Shown here: positions 1-5,923 of the stretch, piece after piece | Position numbering within the stretch: the first letter of the stretch is position 1 | Layout: every line of letters begins with the position of its first letter | DNA from: Conexibacteraceae bacterium | GTDB lineage: Bacteria > Actinomycetota > Thermoleophilia > Solirubrobacterales > Solirubrobacteraceae | Assembly (NCBI GenBank): GCA_009785395.1 | Contig: WQWK01000053.1 | Coordinates: 1-10,028, forward strand | Direction: 5' to 3' | DNA: 10,028 nt | The notes under the pieces: generated by a model | Database searches by the model: none | Seen by the model: only the letters and a program-made list of their open reading frames with translations | Told to the model about the DNA's origin: nothing | Program-made: the position numbers and the translations under genes

Positions 1-87
1 GACGAAGCCTGGACCGGCTCAGCGCAGGACACGCTCGCGCTGGAGGCCCGCCTTCAGGGCGAGCTGATCGGCAAGCTCCGCGGCTAG
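1..87 (+). CDS. C-terminal fragment of an unrecognised protein
   Basis: The first frame is open from the window edge to a TAG at 85-87 and encodes 28 residues ending in ELIGKLRG. Nearly all third codon positions are G or C (25 of 28), as expected for coding sequence in this genome, so I treat it as the tail of a real gene that begins outside the window. It converges on the minus-strand gene that ends at 119, with 31 bp between the two stops and no obvious terminator hairpin there. The tail is too short and too plain to assign a family, and a chance open frame cannot be fully excluded. Confidence 0.55.
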   Translation, partial: DEAWTGSAQDTLALEARLQGELIGKLRG

Positions 88-118
88 CACCCCGTCCCGG
101 CGCATCTCGAGGCCGCCG

Positions 119-733
119 CTACTGCATCACCACCAGCTGCAACCGCACGACCATCTCGGCCATCGCGTACCACAGCTTCTCGTCGTCGTATTCGGTCAAG
201 ACCGCCGCGAAGTTCCTGCTGGAATCGGGGAACTGGGAGCGTGTCATGTCAGCGAGCATCGTGATCGCGTTGCGGATCCCTGGCAACTGCGGCGCCGGAT
301 CCATGAAGCGCTGAAGCCGCCGCACCAGCCACTCTGCGGCGTGTGTCTGGAGGATCGGGATCTTGCGACCCTCCTTCGGGTATCTGTCGATGAACTCGCG
401 GACCTCGTTGACCCTCGGCTCGAGGTCGATGCCCGACGCCGGGAGCGCCCACCAGACGGCGAGCGGTGCCGCGGATGGCATGTCGATTTCCCCGTCGAGC
501 CACTGCTCGAGCTGGACGAGCGCCTCGTGCAGCTGCGGCTCGGCCAAGATCGCGGTGATGACCGCCCGGCGCCCCCCGTCGCCGAGCCTCGCCGCGGTTC
601 TCAGGAACAGCTTCTCCGCCTCGGCCGTGTGTCCGCAGCGGATCAGCCTCGTCAGCTTCGCGACCGCCTCCGCCGGCGGCTGCGCCGCGGTGGACCCGGA
701 ACCGGGCCGCACCGCGGCACCTCCTTCCGCCAT
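119..733 (-). CDS. Unrecognised 204-residue protein, third gene of a molybdenum hydroxylase operon
   Basis: I do not recognise this family. The protein has a low-complexity Gly/Ala/Pro-rich start (about residues 1-22) and then looks wholly alpha-helical and soluble. It has no signal peptide, no membrane segment and no clustered cysteines or metal motif. Residues about 23-60 read like a short helical repeat (KLTRLIRCGHTAEAEKLFLR). Several Trp and conserved-looking acidic/aromatic stretches follow, such as EWLVRRLQRFMD and EKLWYAMAEMVVRL near the end. Its ATG shares one base with the TGA of the large molybdenum subunit (TGATG), and a GAAGG ribosome site lies 7 bases before it inside that gene, so translation is probably coupled. 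Position suggests an accessory role for the enzyme, such as assembly, cofactor insertion or electron transfer, but nothing in the sequence proves this. It resembles neither XdhC-type chaperones nor FAD subunits by eye. Confidence 0.85.
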   Translation of the reverse strand: MAEGGAAVRPGSGSTAAQPPAEAVAKLTRLIRCGHTAEAEKLFLRTAARLGDGGRRAVITAILAEPQLHEALVQLEQWLDGEIDMPSAAPLAVWWALPASGIDLEPRVNEVREFIDRYPKEGRKIPILQTHAAEWLVRRLQRFMDPAPQLPGIRNAITMLADMTRSQFPDSSRNFAAVLTEYDDEKLWYAMAEMVVRLQLVVMQ

Positions 734-3096
734 CAGACGGCCTTCAGTGCGGCCTTGACACGCGCCGGCGTGAACGGCACCTCGCGCATGCGTGCCCCGG
801 TCGCATCAAAGACGGCGTTGCCGATTGCGGCCGGCATCGCCGTGATCACGACCTCGCCGGCGCCGAGGACCGGGTTCTCCGGGTTGCTGATGATCGAGAG
901 GTGGAACGACTGGGGCATCTTCTCGAAGCGGAGGATCGGGTATGTGTACCAGTCGATCGTCTTGATCCCCTTGGCGTTCCAGGTCATCGCCTCGTGCAGG
1001 GTGCGGCTGATCCCCTGGATCACGCAGCCCTCGGCCTGGTTGCGCATTCCGTCCGGGTTCAGGCAGATCCCGCAATCCTGCGCGCCCCAGACCTTGTTCA
1101 CCGTGATGTCGCCCGTCTTGGTGTCGACGGTCAGGTTGACGATCACCGCGGCATAGGCGCCGGTGCCCTCGTAGCGCATCCCGGCCATCCCGAATCCCGT
1201 CTTCAGATGACCGGAGCCGTGTTTGCCGGTGTGACGCACCGCGTCGTTCCACTTCGCGTCCGCCGCGACCCGCTGGAAGACCGCCGCAAGCCGCGGGTCG
1301 GCGATGTATTTGAGGCGGAGCGCCAACGGCCCGACGCCCGCCGCGGCCGCGATCTCGTCCATGAAGGACTCGTTCGCGAAGGTGTTCTGGAGCCGGTTCG
1401 GTGACCGCATCGGCCCGGTAAAGAAGCGCGACCCGACGCTGTTGGACACGACCAGAGACCGAGGGATGTTGTACCCGGTTGCGGTATTGGAGCCGTCCGG
1501 TCCTGTCGGCGTCTCCGTCAGCGCGTTGGTCGTCGCCGCCTTGGGCGCCGGCGGCATCAGACCGATCAGCTGACCGGTCGGGACGTTGTACGCGGTGCCC
1601 GCGCTCGGGCGATTGCCGCGGCTCGCCGTGTACGTGTTGTACTGCCACGCCTGGATGTTGCCCTGGTTGTCAAAGCCGGCGCTCGCCTGCATCACCATCG
1701 CCTGGCCGTAGTTCTCCCAGCCGTGCTCATCCGCGCGCATGTACTGGACGCGCACGGGGGAGCCAACCGCCTGGGACATCAGCACCGCGTCGAGCGCGCA
1801 GTTGTCATCGCCGTCGATCCCGTAGCAGCCGGACGACTCCATGAAGATCACGCGCACGGAGCTGGCGGGAAGCTTCAGCACCGAGGCGATCGTTCCGCTC
1901 AGCGGGTAGGGCCCCTGCGTACCCGACCAGATCGTGGCACCGCCAGGGTGCACGTCGGCGACCGCCACCGGTGGCCCGATCGGAGCGTGGATCTGGTACG
2001 GCCAGTGGTATTCGGAGCTGAGCTGCATGGGTGACTGGGAGATCGCCTCCGCGACGGCGCCACCGTTGAACAGCGTGCTGATCGACGTCGGCGTCTGGGC
2101 CTTCAGCGTGTCGTACAGCGATCCCATGTCAGGAAGCGGGTTGACGTTCCACTGCGGCTTGAGCTTCTCTGCGGCCTGGATCGCCTCCCACTCCGTCTCG
2201 GCCACGACGCCGATGAAGTTCCCCTTCACGACGATCGCCACGACCCCGGGCCCGTTCGGTGTCGTGTCGACGCCGACCAGCGTCGAGTCGAGTGTCGGCG
2301 GACGCACGACCCGGCCGTGGAGCATCCCGGGGACCTTCACGTCGTGCGCGAACTGGAACTTCGCGGTGACCTTGTCCGGGATGTCAATGCGCGGCACCGA
2401 CGTGCCGACAACCTGGCTCAGCGCCGGATCCACGGGCTGGACCTTGGCGGTGATGTTGACGTTGAACGCCTGGGAGCCGATCAGCTCGCCGAAGCTGACC
2501 CTCACGTGGGGGTTTCCGACGACGCTCACGATCCCGTTCGCGATCGTGAGCTGCGAGGGCTGCACGCCGAGCTCGGCGGCGCCCAGCTTCAGCAGCTGTG
2601 CTCTGGCCGCCGCACACGCCGAGCGGACCCCGTCGTTCCACTGGGTGAGCATCGTCTGGCTGCCGGAGCTGGTGCCCTGGTCGGCCGTGCGCCAGGTGTC
2701 AGGGTTGATGATCTTGAGCTGGTTCATGCCGACGCCCAGCTGGTCGGCGGCAATCTGCAGCGTCGCCGTCGCGGTCCCGGTGCCGAGCTCGCACTTGCCG
2801 GTGAGGATCGTGACTGTGTTGTCACTGCCGACACGGACCCAGGTGTCGACGGCGGCGCCGGTGGGCCCGTCTTTGACCCCGGTATTCGTGGGGGGGACGG
2901 GATTCACCGGCTTGGGCGGCGGCGCGTTGTAGACGTTCACAGGCGGCAACGTGTCCGCCAGCGTGTCGTTGGGATCGATGTACTTCGGCAGCGAGAAGCC
3001 CACAACCAGCGCGCCGGCACCGCCGACGAACGCCCGCCGGGACAGCCGCACCGACGTGGTCGTCTCTTCGTTCTGATCCTCTTCGATGATCGCCAT
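733..3096 (-). CDS. Molybdopterin-binding large subunit, xanthine dehydrogenase/isoquinoline oxidoreductase (IorB-like) family, Tat-exported
   Basis: This is the catalytic molybdenum subunit (787 residues) of a hydroxylase that oxidises an aldehyde or N-heterocycle with water as oxygen donor. The substrate cannot be told from sequence. The chosen ATG (3094-3096) follows a GAGGAG ribosome site that overlaps the upstream gene's stop; the frame is open further upstream only because it shadows that gene. Residues 17-37 form a twin-arginine signal (SRRAFVGG, then a hydrophobic stretch) without a clear cleavage site. Family motifs follow in order: ELGTGTATATLQIAADQLG (cofactor contact; Thr where many relatives have the Gln of GQG), GCYGIDGDD, VRVQYMRADEHGWE, SPNRLQNTFANESFMDE, WGAQDCGICLNPDGMRNQ and DWYTYPILRF. 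Near the C-terminus, GAGEVVITAMPAAIGNAVF carries the expected catalytic Glu. A Pro-rich linker lies after the signal. The operon has no FAD subunit, which fits IorAB-type enzymes that reduce cytochromes or quinones. Confidence 0.93.
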   Translation of the reverse strand: MAIIEEDQNEETTTSVRLSRRAFVGGAGALVVGFSLPKYIDPNDTLADTLPPVNVYNAPPPKPVNPVPPTNTGVKDGPTGAAVDTWVRVGSDNTVTILTGKCELGTGTATATLQIAADQLGVGMNQLKIINPDTWRTADQGTSSGSQTMLTQWNDGVRSACAAARAQLLKLGAAELGVQPSQLTIANGIVSVVGNPHVRVSFGELIGSQAFNVNITAKVQPVDPALSQVVGTSVPRIDIPDKVTAKFQFAHDVKVPGMLHGRVVRPPTLDSTLVGVDTTPNGPGVVAIVVKGNFIGVVAETEWEAIQAAEKLKPQWNVNPLPDMGSLYDTLKAQTPTSISTLFNGGAVAEAISQSPMQLSSEYHWPYQIHAPIGPPVAVADVHPGGATIWSGTQGPYPLSGTIASVLKLPASSVRVIFMESSGCYGIDGDDNCALDAVLMSQAVGSPVRVQYMRADEHGWENYGQAMVMQASAGFDNQGNIQAWQYNTYTASRGNRPSAGTAYNVPTGQLIGLMPPAPKAATTNALTETPTGPDGSNTATGYNIPRSLVVSNSVGSRFFTGPMRSPNRLQNTFANESFMDEIAAAAGVGPLALRLKYIADPRLAAVFQRVAADAKWNDAVRHTGKHGSGHLKTGFGMAGMRYEGTGAYAAVIVNLTVDTKTGDITVNKVWGAQDCGICLNPDGMRNQAEGCVIQGISRTLHEAMTWNAKGIKTIDWYTYPILRFEKMPQSFHLSIISNPENPVLGAGEVVITAMPAAIGNAVFDATGARMREVPFTPARVKAALKAV

Positions 3097-3107
3097 CGTG
3101 GGACTCC

Positions 3108-3623
3108 TCACTTCTTCGTGCCGGCGCGCATCACGCCGGCCGCCTCGTGGATCGCCTCGACGATGCGGAAGTGGGTGCCGCACCGGCAGAGATGGCCGTT
3201 CATCGCGACCTGGATCTCGGCGGTCGTCGGGTTCGCGTTCTTGGAAAGCAGGTCGGCTGCCTGGATCATCATCCCGCTCTGGCAGTAACCGCACTGCGGC
3301 ACCTGCTTGTCGATCCAGGCCTGCTGCAGCGGATGCAGGTGGCCCAGCTTCGCCTTGTTCGTGCCGTGGTAGGTGGCGGCGAGCCCCTCCAGCGTCACGA
3401 CCTTCTGTGTCCCGACCTTGTTGATCGGGTAGATGCAAGAACGGATCTGCGCGCCGTTGAGCAGCACCGCGCACGCCCCGCACTCCGACAGCCCACAGCC
3501 GAACTTGGGTCCCTGAAGATCCAGGTAATCGCGCAGGATGTAGAGCAGCGGCGTGTCACCCGTCGCCTCGACGGTGTGCTCCTCGCCATTGACGGAGATC
3601 CTGAACTTCTCCTTCGCAGGCAT
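3108..3623 (-). CDS. (2Fe-2S)-binding small subunit of the molybdenum hydroxylase (IorA-like)
   Basis: This 171-residue electron-transfer subunit carries two [2Fe-2S] clusters between the molybdenum centre and the external acceptor. The N-terminal plant-ferredoxin-like domain (about 6-80) has ligands C43, C48, C51 and C63 in the pattern GCGLSECGAC plus SC. The C-terminal four-helix domain has C111 and C114 (QCGYCQSGMM) and C146 and C148 (HLCRCGT). Q110 is the residue that in relatives touches the pterin cofactor. Length is normal for the family. There is no signal peptide, so if the complex is exported it must travel folded with the Tat-signal-bearing large subunit. The ATG (3621-3623) is preceded by a purine-rich AGGGGAGAG ribosome site about 6-8 bases away. 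It is the first gene of the operon, and the stop lies 11 bases before the large-subunit start. Confidence 0.95.
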   Translation of the reverse strand: MPAKEKFRISVNGEEHTVEATGDTPLLYILRDYLDLQGPKFGCGLSECGACAVLLNGAQIRSCIYPINKVGTQKVVTLEGLAATYHGTNKAKLGHLHPLQQAWIDKQVPQCGYCQSGMMIQAADLLSKNANPTTAEIQVAMNGHLCRCGTHFRIVEAIHEAAGVMRAGTKK

Positions 3624-3684
3624 AAATCTCTCCCCTCTCGGTCCCGGTTCGAGCTTGTGACAATCTGCATTACCGGTGAGAGGC

Positions 3685-3714
3685 AGTCTATGCCGTTTGT
3701 GCCTATTTGTGCAA
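3685..3714 (-). promoter_or_regulatory. Possible promoter of the molybdenum hydroxylase operon
   Basis: Reading toward the small subunit, TTGCAC (3709-3714) and TAGACT (3685-3690) are separated by 18 bases and could serve as -35 and -10 boxes. Each is only a partial match to the housekeeping consensus. The implied transcript would start near 3678 and have a leader of about 55 bases. A short palindrome TTGTGACAA at 3655-3663 lies in that leader. The 99-bp gap between this operon and the yccF-like gene must contain the promoter unless transcription reads through from yccF. Confidence 0.35.
3696..3712. repeat. Direct repeat TTTGTGC with a 10-bp period
   Basis: TTTGTGC occurs at 3696-3702 and again at 3706-3712, so the copies sit one DNA turn apart on the same face of the helix. 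The pair lies between, and overlaps, the candidate -35 and -10 boxes of the molybdenum hydroxylase operon. That placement fits a regulator binding as a tandem dimer, but the motif is short and no regulator gene is adjacent. Confidence 0.4.
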
Positions 3715-3722
3715 GCGGGTCG

Positions 3723-4154
3723 CTAGAGACTGAGCCTCTCTGCGGGGATTCCGTACTGCCGGCCGCCGATCGCGGCAGCCTGCTCAACCGGCACGACGAC
3801 GGTCCCCATCGGCAGCAGGGCGATCGGGATCAGCTTGAAGTTGGCGAGCCCGAGGGGGATGCCGATGATCGTCAGACACAGTGCGACGCCCGTGACCAGG
3901 TGTGAGAGCGCCAGCCACCAGCCGATCAGCAGCAGCCAGATCACGTTTCCGATCACCGACGCCGCGCCCGCATCGGGCCGCCGGACCACGGTCCTGCCGA
4001 ACGGCCACAGCGCATACCCGGCGATCCGCAGCGACGCGATCCCGAACGGGATCGTGATGATGAGGATGAAGCAGATGAGCGCGGCGAACGTGTAAAGCAG
4101 CGCCTCCCAGAAGCCGGCGAACACGAGCCAGATGATGTTCAGGAGCAGTCGCAT
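3723..4154 (-). CDS. YccF-family inner membrane protein
   Basis: The protein is a 143-residue integral membrane protein of the YccF family (function unknown). It shows two related halves, each with a hydrophobic helix pair and the family's signature: [22 protein letters not shown] (residues 33-54; key residues IPFG and WPFGR) and [21 protein letters not shown] (95-115). Four membrane segments are apparent, at about 1-16, 18-40, 69-87 and 88-108. I start at the ATG at 4152-4154 because family members begin MRxxxNxxWL, as here. The frame also extends 12 codons upstream to a TTG at 4188-4190, with no good ribosome site in a clear position for either start. It is divergent from the collagen-like gene and is followed at 99 bp by the molybdenum hydroxylase operon, with no obvious functional link to either. 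Confidence 0.87.
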   Translation of the reverse strand: MRLLLNIIWLVFAGFWEALLYTFAALICFILIITIPFGIASLRIAGYALWPFGRTVVRRPDAGAASVIGNVIWLLLIGWWLALSHLVTGVALCLTIIGIPLGLANFKLIPIALLPMGTVVVPVEQAAAIGGRQYGIPAERLSL

Positions 4155-4240
4155 GCCCGCAGCGTATTGCTTAAGGGCCTCCGTGGGCAAAGCATCAACG
4201 TGAGTTTGCTTGGCTCCGGCGCGTTGTTTGTGTTCGACGG

Positions 4241-4268
4241 TCGGCGCACCTGCCTGTTGGTGCGCCGA
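4241..4268. promoter_or_regulatory. Perfect 10-bp inverted repeat upstream of the collagen-like gene
   Basis: The arms TCGGCGCACC (4241-4250) and GGTGCGCCGA (4259-4268) are exact reverse complements around an 8-base loop. The repeat ends about 40 bp before the collagen-like ATG, in the gap shared with the divergent yccF-like gene. There is no T-run on either strand, so it is not a standard intrinsic terminator. It could be an operator for either gene or an mRNA leader hairpin. The sequence TATCAA just after it (4270-4275) is a weak -10 candidate for the collagen-like gene. Confidence 0.6.
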
Positions 4269-4307
4269 GTATCAACTAAACAGAAGAACGGAAGAGTTAG
4301 CAGTCCA

Positions 4308-5096
4308 ATGAAGAAGTCAGGCATCATCGCGGCAACGGCAATTGCCGCCGTCGCAGCAGCGGGGACCGCAGACGCGGCCACGCTACACGGCAACCAGTCG
4401 AAAAAGTGCATCACCGGGGTCATGCACATCACCCGCATCTGTGTCTACAAGAGCGGACGGGTGACCATTCAGACGCTGAAGCCCAGCGGTCATGGGAAGC
4501 GTGGAACGGTCAGCGTCAAATACAAGACCGGTCCTGTCGGCGCTCAGGGGCCACAAGGTGCCACAGGCGCACAGGGACCGGCTGGCCTGCAGGGGTCGAA
4601 GGGTGATGCCGGCACGACCGGAGCGACTGGCGCCACCGGCGCGACCGGAGCGACTGGCGCCACCGGCGCGACCGGAGCCACTGGCGCCACCGGCGCGACC
4701 GGAGCCACTGGCCTTCAGGGTCCGCAGGGCAAGCAGGGTGTCGCTGGCGCGATTGGTCTGACGGGCAAGAACGGCGAGTCTGCCTACCAGCTTGCGGTGG
4801 ATCTCGGCTATTGCGGCACTGAGTCGCAGTGGTTGGCGTCGCTGTATGGCGCGCGGGGCCCGCAGGGCCCGATCGGCCCTCAGGGTCCGGCTGGCCCGCA
4901 GGGGCCGAAGGGCGATACGGGAGCGACTGGCCAGACAGGCGCAACCGGTGCCACGGGCGCTGCCGGTCCCGCCGGAGTCGGCGCGACCTTCACCCCGTTC
5001 ACCGAGCAGCAGCAGCAGGAGTACGGCTGCGTCGGTGACTTCATCGACGGCCTGCCGTTCTGTCAGGCGACCGCCAAGACGCACAACGACGACTGA
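4308..5096 (+). CDS. Secreted collagen-like protein with two Gly-X-Y blocks
   Basis: The protein has 262 residues. Residues 1-23 form a Sec-type signal peptide (MKKSG, an Ala-rich core, then ADA before ATL). A short N-terminal domain (24-74) contains C34 and C45. Residues 75-155 are about 27 uninterrupted Gly-X-Y triplets, including ten GAT triplets in a row (105-134). Residues 156-181 form a non-collagen module, [18 protein letters not shown] then WLASLYG, of a type I recall from phage tail fibres and bacterial collagen-like proteins. Residues 181-222 are about 14 more triplets rich in GPQ/GPK/GAT. The tail (224-262) is Gln/Glu-rich with C241 and C252. It probably forms a triple-helical extracellular fibre, without a visible LPXTG anchor or C-terminal membrane helix, so it is released or held non-covalently. 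The ATG at 4308 is chosen for the signal peptide; GGAAGAG at 4290-4296 is a slightly distant ribosome site. The frame is open upstream to 4167 but that extension does not look coding. Confidence 0.92.
   Translation: MKKSGIIAATAIAAVAAAGTADAATLHGNQSKKCITGVMHITRICVYKSGRVTIQTLKPSGHGKRGTVSVKYKTGPVGAQGPQGATGAQGPAGLQGSKGDAGTTGATGATGATGATGATGATGATGATGATGATGLQGPQGKQGVAGAIGLTGKNGESAYQLAVDLGYCGTESQWLASLYGARGPQGPIGPQGPAGPQGPKGDTGATGQTGATGATGAAGPAGVGATFTPFTEQQQQEYGCVGDFIDGLPFCQATAKTHNDD
4620..4712 (+). repeat. 27-bp in-frame tandem repeat inside the collagen-like gene
   Basis: A 27-bp unit encoding three GAT triplets is repeated at 4620-4646, 4647-4673 and 4674-4700, followed by a partial fourth copy to 4712. 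The first two copies are identical. The third and partial fourth carry one synonymous change (GCC for GCG in the second codon). The codons within a unit differ in a fixed order (GGA.. ACT, GGC GCC ACC, GGC GCG ACC). The array therefore grew by duplication of 27-bp blocks, not codon by codon. Gain or loss of a unit would keep the reading frame and change fibre length by nine residues. Confidence 0.9.
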
Positions 5097-5104
5097 GCCG
5101 GACA

Positions 5105-5126
5105 GGGGCGGCCATAGTGCCGCCCC
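5105..5126. terminator. GC-rich hairpin between the collagen-like gene and tRNA-Gln
   Basis: GGGGCGGC (5105-5112) and GCCGCCCC (5119-5126) pair perfectly over 8 bp with a 6-base loop. The hairpin begins 8 bases after the collagen-like stop and 18 bases past the tRNA 3' end on the other strand, so it could end transcription from both sides. Neither strand has a clear T-run after the stem, so it is at best an L-shaped (U-tract-less) terminator of the kind proposed for high-GC actinobacteria. Confidence 0.6.
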
Positions 5127-5143
5127 GCACCCCACAGCACGAA

Positions 5144-5215
5144 CTGCCGGACAAGGACTCGAACCTTGAATACCAGGGCCAGAACCTGGCGTGTTGCCAA
5201 TTACACCATCCGGCA
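5144..5215 (-). tRNA. tRNA-Gln (anticodon CTG)
   Basis: A full cloverleaf folds on the minus strand. The acceptor stem TGCCGGA (5209-5215) pairs with TCCGGCA (5145-5151). The D arm has GTGT/ACAC, the anticodon arm is CCAGG-TTCTGGC-CCTGG with anticodon CTG, the variable loop is four bases, and the T arm is CAAGG-TTCGAGT-CCTTG. The U1-A72 pair and G73 discriminator (complement of position 5144) are typical of glutamine tRNAs. CCA is not encoded and must be added afterwards. The gene reads the CAG codon and lies alone between the Trk pair and the collagen-like gene. Confidence 0.96.
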
Positions 5216-5228
5216 TTGGCCCTGCGCG

Positions 5229-5234
5229 AGTATA
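5229..5234 (-). promoter_or_regulatory. Likely -10 box of the tRNA-Gln gene
   Basis: TATACT on the minus strand is a 5 of 6 match to the -10 consensus. It predicts a transcript start near 5222, about 7 bases before the mature tRNA 5' end, as is usual for a tRNA promoter. No good -35 box is seen; it would fall in the last codons of the upstream trkA-like gene. The box sits in the loop of a 6-bp inverted repeat (GCGCGA 5224-5229 / TCGCGC 5243-5248) just after the trkA-like stop. Confidence 0.5.
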
Positions 5235-5248
5235 GCCGCGAGTCGCGC

Positions 5249-5911
5249 TTACACCGTGGCGGCGAACCGGGGGGTGATGTCGCCCTCGAGCCCCGGGTCG
5301 AGAATCAGCAGCACCTGATCGCCGGACTCGATCACCGAGTCGGCCTTCGGCACGAAGCCGCGCCCGGAACGCAGCACCGAGATGATCAGCGAGCCGTCCG
5401 GCAGCTCGATGTCGTGAGCCCGCTTGCCCGCCGCCTCGGACCCCGCACCGACCTCTAGCTCGATGATCTCGAGGTGCTCCTCCTCGAGCGCGAGCAGCTG
5501 CACGAGACCGTATTCGGGTACCTCGTGCTCGATCAGGCGCATGATCAGGTCGGTCGCGGAAACCGCCGGCTGGATGCCGAGCATCTTGAAGTGCGTGAAG
5601 TTACGCGGGTTGTTGACCCGCGCGACGATCCGCTGCACCCCGTACTTCTCCTTCGCCACCTGGCTGATCAGGATGTTGTCCTCGTCGTCGCCGGTGACGG
5701 CGATGACGAGGTCGGCGCGCTGGATCCCGGCGCGCTCGAGCACCCAGAGCTCGCTGGCGTCGCCGTACTGGACGGCGTGCTCGAGCTCCTCCTCGACGAC
5801 GCGGAAGCGATTGTGGTTGGACTCGATCAGCGTCACCTCGCGATCCCTGGCGATGAGCTCGCGCGCGAGGTTCCAGCCGACCTTTCCGGCCCCGGCGATG
5901 ATCACGTACAT
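5249..5911 (-). CDS. trkA: TrkA-family potassium uptake regulator, full-length RCK protein
   Basis: The 220-residue cytoplasmic protein gates a Trk/Ktr-type potassium channel subunit by binding nucleotide. The RCK_N Rossmann domain (about 1-120) has GAGKVG (7-12), an acidic residue at the end of the second strand (E30) that favours NAD(H) binding, YGDA (49-52) and TGDDEDN (72-78). An RCK_C domain follows (about 138-215, with ELPDGSLIISVLRSG and SGDQVLLIL). It corresponds to one half of the CeoB/CeoC-like pair known in actinobacteria. The start ATG is 12 bases after the stop of the companion RCK gene, with a modest TAGGGG ribosome site, so the two are co-transcribed. The membrane-spanning TrkH/KtrB partner is not in the window. 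Confidence 0.92.
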   Translation of the reverse strand: MYVIIAGAGKVGWNLARELIARDREVTLIESNHNRFRVVEEELEHAVQYGDASELWVLERAGIQRADLVIAVTGDDEDNILISQVAKEKYGVQRIVARVNNPRNFTHFKMLGIQPAVSATDLIMRLIEHEVPEYGLVQLLALEEEHLEIIELEVGAGSEAAGKRAHDIELPDGSLIISVLRSGRGFVPKADSVIESGDQVLLILDPGLEGDITPRFAATV

Positions 5912-5923
5912 GCGCCCGGCCCC

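Noticed and set aside
341..1156. Long plus-strand open frame opposite the Mo large subunit and the unknown gene
   Set aside because: It is Arg/Pro-rich antisense sequence spanning two well-supported minus-strand genes. High GC makes such antisense frames common.
1934..3288. Two long plus-strand open frames opposite the Mo large subunit and its N-terminal region
   Set aside because: Both lack recognisable motifs, and the opposite strand carries a complete family signature.
3097..3483. N-terminal extension of the large subunit by 129 codons
   Set aside because: This stretch is the Fe-S subunit gene read out of frame. The ATG at 3094-3096 has a good ribosome site and leads directly into the Tat signal.
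3655..3663. TTGTGACAA as a Rex operator
   Set aside because: Rex sites read TTGTGAA, a 4-6 base spacer, then TTCACAA. Only a half-like element is present and the matching second half is missing.
4167..4307. 47-codon upstream extension of the collagen-like gene
   Set aside because: It would bury the signal peptide inside the protein, has no ribosome site, and contains the inverted repeat of the promoter region.
5144..5215. tRNA-Gln as an integration site for a mobile element
   Set aside because: No integrase gene or second copy of the tRNA 3' end was seen in the window, and the flanking genes look like ordinary chromosome.
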